The notes below the pieces were generated by a model that saw only the letters and a program-made list of their open reading frames with translations, was not told the origin of the DNA and did no database searches. This document shows, piece by piece, positions 25,329-33,514 of a DNA stretch of 62,606 nucleotides. A program made the translations under genes and the position numbers. Each line of letters starts with the position of its first letter. Within the stretch, counting starts at the first letter, position 1. The DNA is from CAMLKC01 sp035493555 (GTDB taxonomy: Bacteria; Patescibacteriota; Saccharimonadia; Saccharimonadales; Saccharimonadaceae): NCBI GenBank assembly GCA_035493555.1, contig DATJIC010000007.1, positions 1 to 62,606 of the forward strand, written 5' to 3'.

Positions 25329-26327
25329 TTAGAATCCCTGATGATAACGTGGCACGTCTTGCGTGAACTGCTTAACTGTCGTTGCGATTGATGCACTGTC
25401 GAGTCCAAAATGTTCAATGAGCTCATCGGGAGTACCACTCTCGCCAAAATGATCTTTCATACCAATACGCTTTAGCGGCGTTGGTAACTTGTCTCCCAGC
25501 AGTTCAGCAACGGCGCCACCAAGACCGCCGGCCATTTGCGCCTCTTCAGCAGTAACGGCACGGCCAGTTTTTCGAACGCTCGTAAGGATCGTTTCCTCAT
25601 CCAACGGCTTGACGGTCGGAACATGGACAACTTCTGCTTGGACGCCTTGCTCTTCAAGCGACTTTGCCGCAACAAGCATTTGGTAGGTCATCGTTCCGGT
25701 CCCAATAAGCGTTACATCGGTTCCCTCACGAAGAACATACGCCTTACCAATTTCAAATGGCGAGTCGTCCGTGCTAAAAATAGGCGTTCCTTCGCGGGCA
25801 AGCCTCATATAGCTTGGCTTGTCGTTCGTGGCGATCGCAAGCGTCGCTTTTTCTGCCTCAATACTGTCACCCGGCGCAATAACGATCATATTCGGAAGCA
25901 CACGCATAAGTGCGATGTCTTCAAGCATCTGGTGGGTTGCACCGTCCGGACCAACGCTGACGCCAGCGTGGGATCCTATAATTTTTACCGGCTGATCATT
26001 AAGCGCGATGGTCGTTCGGATCTGCTCCCAGTTACGACCAGGGCTGAATGCCGCGTAGCTGCTCGCAAACGGAACTTTGCCGGCCCGGGCCAGACCGCTC
26101 GCAAGCGTCACGAGGTTTTGTTCGGCGATGCCCACCTGTATAAACCGTTCAGGAAAAGCCTCTTTAAAAAGAGACATTTTTGTACTGTCGGTGAGATCAG
26201 CACACAAGGCAACGATGCGATCATTGGTTTCGCCGGCCGTCTTTAGGCCGCGGCCAAACCCGGCCCGTATTGGTTCGCGCTTCACAGAATCGGCAAAGAG
26301 TTCGGGGTTAAGCGGATAGTCGGTCAT
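25329..26327 (-). CDS. tktC: transketolase, C-terminal subunit
   Basis: This 332-residue protein is the second half of a split transketolase. It holds the pyrimidine-binding Pyr domain (RFIQVGIAEQNLVTLASGLA, GSHAGVSVGPDGATHQMLED) and the C-terminal domain (TLIGTGTMTYQMLVAAK, VHVPTVKPLDEETIL). It pairs with the N-terminal subunit encoded upstream, with which it shares an ATGA overlap. Split two-gene transketolases are common in many bacteria and archaea. It moves two-carbon units in the non-oxidative pentose phosphate pathway. It lies 9 bp before the aldolase gene. Confidence 0.93.
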   Translation of the reverse strand: MTDYPLNPELFADSVKREPIRAGFGRGLKTAGETNDRIVALCADLTDSTKMSLFKEAFPERFIQVGIAEQNLVTLASGLARAGKVPFASSYAAFSPGRNWEQIRTTIALNDQPVKIIGSHAGVSVGPDGATHQMLEDIALMRVLPNMIVIAPGDSIEAEKATLAIATNDKPSYMRLAREGTPIFSTDDSPFEIGKAYVLREGTDVTLIGTGTMTYQMLVAAKSLEEQGVQAEVVHVPTVKPLDEETILTSVRKTGRAVTAEEAQMAGGLGGAVAELLGDKLPTPLKRIGMKDHFGESGTPDELIEHFGLDSASIATTVKQFTQDVPRYHQGF

Positions 26328-27187
26328 TCCATGTCTCCTGAGGTAATTTTGCCATCAAGGGTCCTTAGCTTTGTCAAAGCTTCTTTTGCCTGCGCGCTAT
26401 TAGGCGGAACCCCATGCCACTTATAGTCATATTCCATAAAATCAACACCCTTGCCCGGAATCGTGTGCGTAATAATAATACTTGGGCGATTCGTAATAGC
26501 ACGGGCCATACTTGCCGCGTCTATGACGCTCTCGATATTATGGCCGTCAATTTCCTGTACATGCCAGCCAAACGATTCCCATTTGCCACGCAGATCCTCA
26601 AGCGGCATAATCGCTTCGGTCGAGCCGTCAATCTGGATATTATTGCGGTCAATAAACACAACCAGCTGGCTTAACTTATACTTACCCGCGAACATCGCGG
26701 CTTCCCATATATTGCCTTCGTCCAACTCGCCATCGCCCGTTACAACGTACACAAAGCGGTGTCTTGCGTTATCAAGGTACTGAAGACTATACGCGTACCC
26801 TGCAGCCTGGCTTAATCCGCTCCCTAACGGACCGCTCGTGTTCTCTAATCCCGGCAGTTTTGTGCGCTCCGGGTGGCCTTGCAAACGGCTCCCCAGTTTA
26901 CGCAGCGTCTGAAGTTCCTCAACAGGAAAATAGCCGCGCTCCGCCATTACCGCGTACTGAACGGGAACGGTATGCCCGTTACTTAGGAAGAACAAGTCGC
27001 GCTCCGGCCAATCTGGGCGTGCCGGGTCAATATTCATAATATTAAAATAAAGTGCCGTTACGACATCCGCGAGGTCTAATGGCCCTGCACTGTGTCCGCT
27101 TCCAGCCTCTTCAAGCATCCGAATAATGTCCTTACGGACTTCATTGGCCTTTTGCTCTAACTGCGTTACGGTTAATTTAACACTCAC
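26324..27187 (-). CDS. tktN: transketolase, N-terminal subunit
   Basis: This 287-residue protein is the thiamine-diphosphate-binding half. GSGHSAGPLDLADVVTALYF (about 28-47) and VTGDGELDEGNIWEAAMFAG (about 147-166) with VFIDRNNIQIDG form the TPP/Mg site. It ends SGDME with UGA, which overlaps the ATG of the C-terminal subunit. The gene begins the tktN-tktC-fba-pfkB run. With Rpe and RpiB directly upstream it completes most of the non-oxidative pentose phosphate steps. Confidence 0.93.
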   Translation of the reverse strand: MSVKLTVTQLEQKANEVRKDIIRMLEEAGSGHSAGPLDLADVVTALYFNIMNIDPARPDWPERDLFFLSNGHTVPVQYAVMAERGYFPVEELQTLRKLGSRLQGHPERTKLPGLENTSGPLGSGLSQAAGYAYSLQYLDNARHRFVYVVTGDGELDEGNIWEAAMFAGKYKLSQLVVFIDRNNIQIDGSTEAIMPLEDLRGKWESFGWHVQEIDGHNIESVIDAASMARAITNRPSIIITHTIPGKGVDFMEYDYKWHGVPPNSAQAKEALTKLRTLDGKITSGDME

Positions 27188-27259
27188 TCTGTCGCGACCC
27201 TCCTTGAGCGCTTATGCTTTACTACCATGGTAGCATGATTTTTCGTCTTCTAAAATGCG

Positions 27260-27904
27260 CTAGATCACTCCGTGTTTGTTTATTTCATTCACGAGGGCCG
27301 TATATGTAGCCTGCGGGTCATCCGACTTGGCAATCACCCCGCCGACGTTCAGTACATCGACGCCACCCTGAGCTAAGCTGTAGGCATTTTCAACATTGGC
27401 GCCGCCATCCCAGCCTATTTCTACGTCTTGGTGGATCATCCTGATAAGACGCACCTTTTCAAGCTGCATGAGGCTCGCTGTTCCCCCGTACTTTCCAAGT
27501 TCACCACTAAAAATCATCACGTGGTCGGCAGCTTCAATTGCTGCCTTTACGGTGCTCGGTACCGTTGAACGGAGAAGTGCCACGCCTGCTTTAATACCAA
27601 ACTGCTTAACATGCTGCAGTACCGGGACAATATCTTCTTGGACTTCTGCGTGAAAAATAATAAGGTGCGGTTTTAGGCTGATAAGTGTCTCCAGATGTTC
27701 ACTCGGCCGCGCAACCATGGCGTGAATATCCACCGTCCATTCTTGTGGCCACCAAACCTGAGCGGCACCAACCGTAAACGATGGCGCGAATTCACCGTCA
27801 CAGACATCCACATGTACGCGCTGCGCAAAAGGATGAATACGCTCGACCATAGCTTTATAATCATCGGGAGTTTCGGCCAAAATCGCCGGTGCAATAACAC
27901 TCAT
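27260..27904 (-). CDS. rpe: ribulose-phosphate 3-epimerase family protein
   Basis: This 214-residue TIM-barrel protein matches the epimerase family in outline: SVIAPAILAETPDDYKAMVE, HVDVCDGEFAPSFTVG (the usual form is HxDxMDGxFVPN) and GWDGGANVENAYSLAQGGVD near the end. Several normally strict positions differ: HLMV is HAMV, GVALNPxTP is GVALLRSTV, and the PGFGGQ loop reads GELGKYGG. The general fold and context (after rpiB, before transketolase) support the call, but the substrate could be a different phosphosugar. The ATG lies directly next to the rpiB stop. Confidence 0.72.
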   Translation of the reverse strand: MSVIAPAILAETPDDYKAMVERIHPFAQRVHVDVCDGEFAPSFTVGAAQVWWPQEWTVDIHAMVARPSEHLETLISLKPHLIIFHAEVQEDIVPVLQHVKQFGIKAGVALLRSTVPSTVKAAIEAADHVMIFSGELGKYGGTASLMQLEKVRLIRMIHQDVEIGWDGGANVENAYSLAQGGVDVLNVGGVIAKSDDPQATYTALVNEINKHGVI

Positions 27905-28354
27905 TTATAGTTCGTCCAACTGCGCGTTCCGGCGCTTATATCGCGGCGCTGAGGCAAACGGCGTTTCTAACCATGTATCCAAAATATCTTTCCACTCTTT
28001 TTCGTCGTTGTGGAGCACCCGGGACGAGAGGCATAAAACATTACTGTCGTTATCGTTACGGGTCATACGCGCCTCATAGGCATCCCAAATAACACTGGCT
28101 CTAATGCCGCGAAAACGGTTAGCCGCCATACACATGCCTTGTCCGCCTCCGCACAGTAGAATACCGCGAGGGTCTTTGTCGTCGCTTCCAAGCACCTTAA
28201 GCGCTGCAAGCTGGGCAAATTCCGGAAAATCATCGGACGGATCAAGCTCTTTATCTCCTACATCTTCAACGTCGTAGCCGCGCTTTACGAGGTACGCAAA
28301 TACTTGCTCCTTCATCGCAAAGCCCTGATGGTCTGCACCCAAGAATATCTTCAT
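27905..28354 (-). CDS. rpiB: ribose-5-phosphate isomerase B family protein
   Basis: This 149-residue protein starts MKIFLGADHQGFAMKEQVFA, the RpiB phosphate-binding signature. GILLCGGGQGMCMAANRFRG (about 76-95) holds the catalytic Cys and anion-binding loop, and VLCLSSRVL follows. It interconverts ribose- and ribulose-5-phosphate. The stop abuts the rpe start, so the two are cotranscribed. The family also contains LacA/B-type galactose-6-phosphate isomerases, but the pentose context favours RpiB. Confidence 0.9.
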   Translation of the reverse strand: MKIFLGADHQGFAMKEQVFAYLVKRGYDVEDVGDKELDPSDDFPEFAQLAALKVLGSDDKDPRGILLCGGGQGMCMAANRFRGIRASVIWDAYEARMTRNDNDSNVLCLSSRVLHNDEKEWKDILDTWLETPFASAPRYKRRNAQLDEL

Positions 28355-28387
28355 GGTTTAAGTATAAGCATTTTTGCCTCAAAACAA

Positions 28388-28415
28388 AAGTGCCCCGGAT
28401 CACACCGGGACACTT
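28388..28415 (-). terminator. hairpin terminator after GAPDH gene
   Basis: AAGTGCCCCGG at 28388-28398 pairs with CCGGGACACTT at 28405-28415 (one G-U pair on the minus RNA), 6-nt loop, followed by TTTTGTTTT on the minus strand. It separates gap from the rpiB-rpe-tkt run. Confidence 0.8.
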
Positions 28416-28428
28416 TATATAACTTGGC

Positions 28429-29448
28429 TTAACGCTGGAGCGCGCGGCCGACATCGGCCACAAGTTCAACCAAACGGTTGCTGTAGCCCCACTCATTGTC
28501 GTACCAGGCAACAACCTTAATAAGATTACCGCCGACAACATTCGTCAACTTAAGGTCGACAATGGCGCTATGGCTATTCCCCTTAAAGTCGCTACTGACC
28601 AGTTCTTCTTCCGTAACATCCAAAATGCCTTGGTAAAACGGTTGGCCCGCAGCTTCTTTGAAGACCTTGTTAATCTCTTCGACGGTCGTGTCACGCTTTA
28701 AGACAACGGCAAAGTCGCTCATACTAACAACAGGGGTCGGTACGCGAACACTTAAACCGCCAAAGATACCCGCAAGCGCAGGAAGTGCTTTTGCCGCGGC
28801 GATGCTCGCACCTGTCGTCGTTGGGACAATATTCTCCGCAGCCGCACGTGCCTCGCGAAGGTCTTTTGCAGGCGCATCCTGCAGGCGTTGGCTTGCAGTG
28901 TAGCTGTGAACGGTTGTCATTAGCGCCTTTTCAATGCCAAAGTGGCCTTCAAGAACGGCCATAACCGGTGTGATACAGTTGGTCGTACAACTAGCGTTAC
29001 TAACGACATCCGTTGAACTTTCTATTTTATCTTCGTTAACCCCAAGAACAATCGTATCGGCACCCTCACCCTTGGCAGGAGCCGAGATAACCACCTTTTT
29101 AGCACCGCCGCCATCAATATGGGCACGTGCTTTGGCTGGATCGACGAAAAAGCCCGTACTTTCAATGACAACATCTACGCCGTGATCTTTCCAGGGAAGC
29201 TGCGCGGGTTCTTTTTCGGCTAGAACAGCGATATGCTGGCCATCGACAATAATACCGGTGTCGTCAAACCCGACTTCGTGCTGGTAGGTCCCGTACGACG
29301 AGTCGTGCTTTAAAAGATGCGCAAGCGTCTTCGTATCTGTAAGGTCGTTAATGGCAACCACCTTAAGATCGCTACGCTCAAACGCGATCTTAAAAGCGTT
29401 ACGCCCTATTCGGCCAAAACCGTTAATGGCAACATTTACTTGGCTCAT
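28429..29448 (-). CDS. gap: glyceraldehyde-3-phosphate dehydrogenase, type I
   Basis: This 339-residue enzyme, from the ATG at 29448, oxidises glyceraldehyde-3-phosphate with NAD(P) and makes 1,3-bisphosphoglycerate. NAINGFGRIGRNAFKIAF-type Rossmann start, the active-site Cys in SNASCTTNCITPVM (about 150-163) and WYDNEWGYSNRLVELV near the end are clear. Length is normal. The start was chosen for match to family N-termini (MSQVNVAINGFGRIG) with GGAGTGGGA upstream. It would process the triose phosphate made by phosphoketolase and aldolase. Confidence 0.96.
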   Translation of the reverse strand: MSQVNVAINGFGRIGRNAFKIAFERSDLKVVAINDLTDTKTLAHLLKHDSSYGTYQHEVGFDDTGIIVDGQHIAVLAEKEPAQLPWKDHGVDVVIESTGFFVDPAKARAHIDGGGAKKVVISAPAKGEGADTIVLGVNEDKIESSTDVVSNASCTTNCITPVMAVLEGHFGIEKALMTTVHSYTASQRLQDAPAKDLREARAAAENIVPTTTGASIAAAKALPALAGIFGGLSVRVPTPVVSMSDFAVVLKRDTTVEEINKVFKEAAGQPFYQGILDVTEEELVSSDFKGNSHSAIVDLKLTNVVGGNLIKVVAWYDNEWGYSNRLVELVADVGRALQR

Positions 29449-29567
29449 GTGAAATCCCACTCCTTTTTTATTTCTAGCATTAGCATTTCGCCTTTATTAT
29501 ATACTGTTTATACTTATGCGCAAAGATAATTAACGATTGCCAATATTACACACTAATATTTTAGGTT

Positions 29568-29596
29568 TTGCAATAAAACTAGTCGTGATTTATACT
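29568..29596 (+). promoter_or_regulatory. promoter of rel, leaderless
   Basis: TTGCAA (29568-29573), 17 bp, TATACT (29591-29596). The ATG at 29605 is 8 nt after the -10, so the mRNA should begin at or within about 2 nt of the start codon. This is the best -35/-10 pair in the window. Confidence 0.75.
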
Positions 29597-29604
29597 AGTA
29601 GGAC

Positions 29605-31143
29605 ATGAAGAAACATCATCTTCTCGATCAAGCCAAGCTTCACTACGAAGAGGACCAGGTCCTTGAGCTGGAACATGCGGTTGACTTTGCTATTAAAGCG
29701 CACGAAGGGCAAAAGCGAAAAAGCGGCGAGCCGTACGTCTCCCACCCTCTCGCCGTGGGCGTTACATTAATTGATTGGGGCATGGATATAGACACAATCA
29801 TTGCCGGCGTGCTCCACGACACGGTCGAGGACACCGAAGCCACTCTTGAGACAATCGAGAACCTATTTGGCCGGGATGTCGCTTTTTTGGTTGACGGCGT
29901 CACCAAGGTTTCGCAGGCGCGTGCCGGCATGCGCAACCTAGAGAGCTACCTGCCGCAAACGAAAGACAATCTCTCTAAACTACTCATTGCGGTCGGACAG
30001 GACGTGCGCGTGATTATCATAAAACTGGCCGACCGGCTCCATAATCTCTCTACCCTACAGTATATGCCGCGGGATAAGCAGGTAAAGATCGCCCGGGAGA
30101 GCCTTGAGGTTTTTGCCCCTATGGCCGATAGGCTAGGTATGGGCCGCGTGCGCATGCAAATAGAGGAGCTGGCATTTAGTTACCTCGACCCCAAAGAATA
30201 CCAGCATCTCCAGAATCTCATGAAAAAGCGGCTTGGCAAAAGTACCCGGAAGCTAGGTGCAGTCCGTCAGGAAGTAGAGACCACTCTCAAAAAACACGAC
30301 ATTGATTTTGAGGTGAACGGACGTGTAAAAAGCATCTATAGTCTGTACAAAAAACTGAGAAAAGTCAGCGGGAACATTGATGACATCTACGATTTAATGG
30401 CGCTTCGTATTGTAGTAAAAAACAAAGAGGACTGTTATAAAGTGCTTGGCATCCTCCATTCGATGTATCAGCCGATGATATCCCGCATTAAAGACTACAT
30501 TGCCGTTCCAAAGCCGAACGGCTACCAAAGTTTGCACACTACTGTTATTACACCCAGTAAACAGATTGTCGAGTTTCAGATTCGCACCTACGAAATGCAC
30601 GACTATGCCGAGCGGGGACTTGCTGCGAGTTTCCATTATCATGAAAGCAAAGATTCAAAGGACTACACCCGTAAGCGGACGGCCTCGAGCCTTCCGAGCC
30701 AGCTCCAGTGGATCACCCAGCTGCAAGAAATCGCCTCGCACCTTCGTTCAGGCGAAGAAATATCCGACGACCAGCTAAACGTCGATCTCTTTGGAGACCG
30801 CATTTTTGTTTACTCCCCTAAGGGTGACATTTATAACCTGCCCGAAGGCGCGCTTCCGCTGGACTTTGCCTACATGGTTCACAGTGACATTGGCAAGCAT
30901 GCGTACAGCTTTAGAGTAAACGGCAACATCCACTCGTTCGACAAGCCACTGCAAAATGGCGACATGGTCGAGGTAATTACCCGTAAACTTTCTCTTCCGA
31001 AGCAATCTTGGCTCGACCTTACGAAAACCAGCCACGCCCGCGCAAAACTTCGCAGCCAGTTAAAAAAGCTGGACGTTATTGAAACTATCAGCGACGCGGC
31101 AAATATTATAAAGCAAAAGGCGCTCCGTAAACGGAAAAACTAG
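29605..31143 (+). CDS. rel: RelA/SpoT homolog (ppGpp synthetase/hydrolase), short form
   Basis: This 512-residue alarmone enzyme has an HD hydrolase domain (about 25-190; HEGQKRKSGEPYVSHPLAVG, and LHDTVEDTEATLETIE with the HD residues). The synthetase domain follows (about 235-350; SIYSLYKKLRKVSG, DLMALRIVV, RIKDYIAVPKPNGYQSLHTT, EFQIRTYEMHDYAERGLAAS). A TGS domain follows (about 392-455; IFVYSPKGDIYNLPEGALPL). It ends shortly afterwards (KQKALRKRKN) and lacks the conserved-cysteine/zinc-finger and ACT domains of full Rel (about 730 residues). Both catalytic domains look intact. A missing regulatory tail would change how it senses ribosomes. Confidence 0.93.
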   Translation: MKKHHLLDQAKLHYEEDQVLELEHAVDFAIKAHEGQKRKSGEPYVSHPLAVGVTLIDWGMDIDTIIAGVLHDTVEDTEATLETIENLFGRDVAFLVDGVTKVSQARAGMRNLESYLPQTKDNLSKLLIAVGQDVRVIIIKLADRLHNLSTLQYMPRDKQVKIARESLEVFAPMADRLGMGRVRMQIEELAFSYLDPKEYQHLQNLMKKRLGKSTRKLGAVRQEVETTLKKHDIDFEVNGRVKSIYSLYKKLRKVSGNIDDIYDLMALRIVVKNKEDCYKVLGILHSMYQPMISRIKDYIAVPKPNGYQSLHTTVITPSKQIVEFQIRTYEMHDYAERGLAASFHYHESKDSKDYTRKRTASSLPSQLQWITQLQEIASHLRSGEEISDDQLNVDLFGDRIFVYSPKGDIYNLPEGALPLDFAYMVHSDIGKHAYSFRVNGNIHSFDKPLQNGDMVEVITRKLSLPKQSWLDLTKTSHARAKLRSQLKKLDVIETISDAANIIKQKALRKRKN

Positions 31144-31152
31144 CCCATCAAA

Positions 31153-31179
31153 AAACGCTCCCTTTATCCGGGAGCGTTT
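31153..31179. terminator. bidirectional hairpin terminator between rel and ppa
   Basis: AAACGCTCCC at 31153-31162 pairs with GGGAGCGTTT at 31170-31179 (10 bp, 7-nt loop), with A/T runs on both sides. It separates two converging genes. Confidence 0.85.
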
Positions 31180-31195
31180 AAAAATATTATAAAAC

Positions 31196-31726
31196 TTATT
31201 GTCCGTTCCAGCGTTCGATAGACTCGTGAATAACCGCTTTGGCCTCTTCAATATCACCCCAGCTTTTCACAATAGTTGTGCCTGGTTTTTTAAGATCTTT
31301 GTAGTGATTAAAGTGAAACTCAATCTGCTTGATTAGCTGTGCAGGTAGGTCGCTAAGCGCACTGACGGCGTTGCCCGTGTTACGGTCATCTGCAGGTACG
31401 GCAACGATCTTGTCGTCAACTTCACCGTCGTCTTCAAATTTCATAACACCGATAACTTTCGCTTCCAAAAAGATACCTGTTGGCAGCGGCGCGTCAGTAA
31501 CCAGCAAGACGTCAAGCTCGTCGCCATCTTCGTCAAGCGTTTGCGGGATAAAACCGTAATTGGTAGGTTTTGCAAAAACCGAAGGTTCAACGCGGTCAAG
31601 TTGCATTACTGCCAAGTTGCGGTTCCATTCGATCTTGTGCATGCTGCCGGCAGGAATCTCGATAACAACGTTAACAACGCCTTCATCGACATTGCCGGGC
31701 GTAAGAATTTTATTAAAATCAGCCAT
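31196..31726 (-). CDS. ppa: inorganic pyrophosphatase (family I)
   Basis: This 176-residue enzyme hydrolyses pyrophosphate and so pulls biosynthetic reactions forward. It has VVIEIPAGSMHKIEWNR (about 21), the metal-binding DEDGDELDVLLVTD (about 65-78, the D-x-D-x-x-D signature), and DDGEVDDKIVAVPADD. Length is normal for the soluble family. The gene converges with rel across a shared terminator and is divergent from the GDPD gene. Confidence 0.95.
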   Translation of the reverse strand: MADFNKILTPGNVDEGVVNVVIEIPAGSMHKIEWNRNLAVMQLDRVEPSVFAKPTNYGFIPQTLDEDGDELDVLLVTDAPLPTGIFLEAKVIGVMKFEDDGEVDDKIVAVPADDRNTGNAVSALSDLPAQLIKQIEFHFNHYKDLKKPGTTIVKSWGDIEEAKAVIHESIERWNGQ

Positions 31727-31769
31727 GTAGGTCTCCTTTGATTAACTGTCCCTATTGTAGCAAATTTGC

Positions 31770-31775
31770 TATACT
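31770..31775 (+). promoter_or_regulatory. -10 box (TATACT) upstream of GDPD gene
   Basis: TATACT ends 11 bp before the ATG at 31787. No clear -35 at the usual spacing and no ribosome site are seen; the leader would be 4-6 nt. Confidence 0.45.
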
Positions 31776-31786
31776 TAGGGGTAATT

Positions 31787-32488
31787 ATGTTAGTAATTGG
31801 ACACCGTGGTGCGGCTGGTCTTGCCCCGGAAAATAGCATGGAAGCAATGCGGACCGGCCTAAAAGCGGGGGCCGATTGTTTGGAATTTGACGTTCGTCTT
31901 ACAAAAGACAAAATTCCCGTTCTTACCCACGATTTTCATACATTGCGAACACATCGTGACACGTCTATTATTTCGCACCACACACTTGCAGAGCTTCAGG
32001 AACGAACAAAGAAACAGCCGATCGTACCGCTCACCCAGGTACTCGATAGCTTTTTTGGAGTCATTCTTTTAAACATAGAGCTGAAAGGCCGTGGCACCGG
32101 AAAGGTCGTTGCTGAGCTGCTAAAAAACAACTATGTCAAAAAAGCTGAAAAAAAATGGGACAACGTGCTTTTTTCTTCGTTTCGCGGGTCGGAACTCTCA
32201 GCCATTCGCTCGGTCAGTAAATACGCCAATCTTGCGTTATTGCACAGCGAAAACCCATTTATTTTCATCGCCTACCACCGCCGCCTCAGGTTAGCGGCTG
32301 TCGGTTTTCACCGCCTTTACATTAACCGTTTCGCATTAGAAATTGCAAAGCGGGCCGGACTCTTTGTGTATGCCTATACCGTCAACCGTCCGCATAGCGC
32401 CCTTATGCTCGCCCAGCAGGGCATCGATGGTATCGTTACCGATAGGCCAAACAGTATTCTTACAGAAGTTAAAAAATACGCCGACTAA
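31787..32488 (+). CDS. glycerophosphodiester phosphodiesterase
   Basis: This 233-residue TIM-barrel enzyme, from the ATG at 31787, cleaves glycerophosphodiesters to glycerol-3-phosphate and an alcohol. The catalytic residues are in VIGHRGAAGLAPENSMEAM (about 3-21) and DCLEFDVRLTKDKIPVLTHD (about 32-51). FVYAYTVNRPHSALMLAQQG and DGIVTDRPNSIL close the barrel. No signal peptide is seen, so it may be cytoplasmic and salvage host- or membrane-derived phospholipid heads. An upstream in-frame TTG exists but lies before the -10 box and is rejected as the start. Confidence 0.9.
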   Translation: MLVIGHRGAAGLAPENSMEAMRTGLKAGADCLEFDVRLTKDKIPVLTHDFHTLRTHRDTSIISHHTLAELQERTKKQPIVPLTQVLDSFFGVILLNIELKGRGTGKVVAELLKNNYVKKAEKKWDNVLFSSFRGSELSAIRSVSKYANLALLHSENPFIFIAYHRRLRLAAVGFHRLYINRFALEIAKRAGLFVYAYTVNRPHSALMLAQQGIDGIVTDRPNSILTEVKKYAD

Positions 32489-32505
32489 CTTCCGGCGTAT
32501 TTTTT
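32471..32505. terminator. terminator overlapping the GDPD stop codon
   Basis: AAAAAATACGCCG pairs with CGGCGTATTTTTT (13 bp). The GDPD stop codon TAA (32486-32488) lies in the 9-nt loop, and the coding end is part of the stem. It serves both the GDPD and the converging trxB transcript. Confidence 0.85.
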
Positions 32506-32521
32506 ACTTAGTACAAGTGCA

Positions 32522-33475
32522 CTATGCTTTTTTAGTTTTTGCATGGTCCTGGGCGTCCAGGTATTCGCGGATAGACAGCGCTGCTGTCGCACCCTCGCCA
32601 ACCGCGCTTGCAACCTGCATTGTCGCACCGCTCCTCACGTCGCCGCTTGCATAAATACCGGCCAGATTCGTGGAGAGATGCCTGTCAGTTTTAATCAGCC
32701 CCTGTTCGTCTAGCTCGACGCCGCTACCCGCCAAAAACTGCGTGTTTGGCTTAAGGCCGACAAACACAAACACGCCATCGCTCTCAAAATCAACCGTTTC
32801 GCCAGCTTTGGTTGCGTTAACACCTGATACTTTTCCATCTTTGGTGGTAATTTCGTTTACCGACGTCTGCAGATGAACCGTTACTTTACCTTCATCAACA
32901 AATTTTTGCATTTGTTCCTGAAGAATCTCGCTTGCTTTTACAGTGCTGCGTACAAGCAGGTCGATATGCGTTGCAAAGCGCGTAAGAAAGATTGCTTCTT
33001 GATAGCCAGAGTTTCCACCACCAACAACCACTAACCGTTTATCGCGGTAAAAGGCACCGTCGCAGGTTGCACAGTAATGAACGCCTCTGCCGTAATATTC
33101 TTTTTCGCCAGGAACACCAAGCTTATTGTAGTCGCTTCCGGTTGCAATAAGGACCGTGCGAGCCCTTACTTCGTTGTCGTCAACAACGACAACTTTTACA
33201 TCACCTTCGTCCCTAATGGCCGAAACGTCGCCGTATTCAATTTGGGCGCCAAAACGCTCTGCTTGTTTTTCAAGCCGTTCCGCCAGTTCGAGCCCCGGCA
33301 CACCTTCAGGAAACCCAGGGTAATTATCTACTTGGTCGGTTATAGCAGCCAACCCCCCGATAACACCTTTTTCATAGAGCACCGTGTCAATGCCCTCGCG
33401 AGTCGTGTAGACTGCGGCGGCCAGTGCACTTGGGCCCGCCCCAATCATTATCACATCTCTGACTTTCTCTTCCAT
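32522..33475 (-). CDS. trxB: thioredoxin reductase (NADPH)
   Basis: This 317-residue flavoprotein reduces thioredoxin with NADPH. It has the FAD-binding IGAGPSALAAAVYTTREG (about 11-28), the redox-active CATCDGAFYRDKRLVVVGGG (about 136-155; Cys-Ala-Thr-Cys) next to the NADPH Rossmann motif, and YASGDVRSGATMQVASAVGE (about 280). Length is normal for the low-molecular-weight class. It follows the FKBP gene by about 40 bp, with its own short leader. It converges with the GDPD gene. Confidence 0.94.
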   Translation of the reverse strand: MEEKVRDVIMIGAGPSALAAAVYTTREGIDTVLYEKGVIGGLAAITDQVDNYPGFPEGVPGLELAERLEKQAERFGAQIEYGDVSAIRDEGDVKVVVVDDNEVRARTVLIATGSDYNKLGVPGEKEYYGRGVHYCATCDGAFYRDKRLVVVGGGNSGYQEAIFLTRFATHIDLLVRSTVKASEILQEQMQKFVDEGKVTVHLQTSVNEITTKDGKVSGVNATKAGETVDFESDGVFVFVGLKPNTQFLAGSGVELDEQGLIKTDRHLSTNLAGIYASGDVRSGATMQVASAVGEGATAALSIREYLDAQDHAKTKKA

Positions 33476-33514
33476 CTCTAACCTTTTTCTTATTTTACTA
33501 TATTTAGTATAGCA

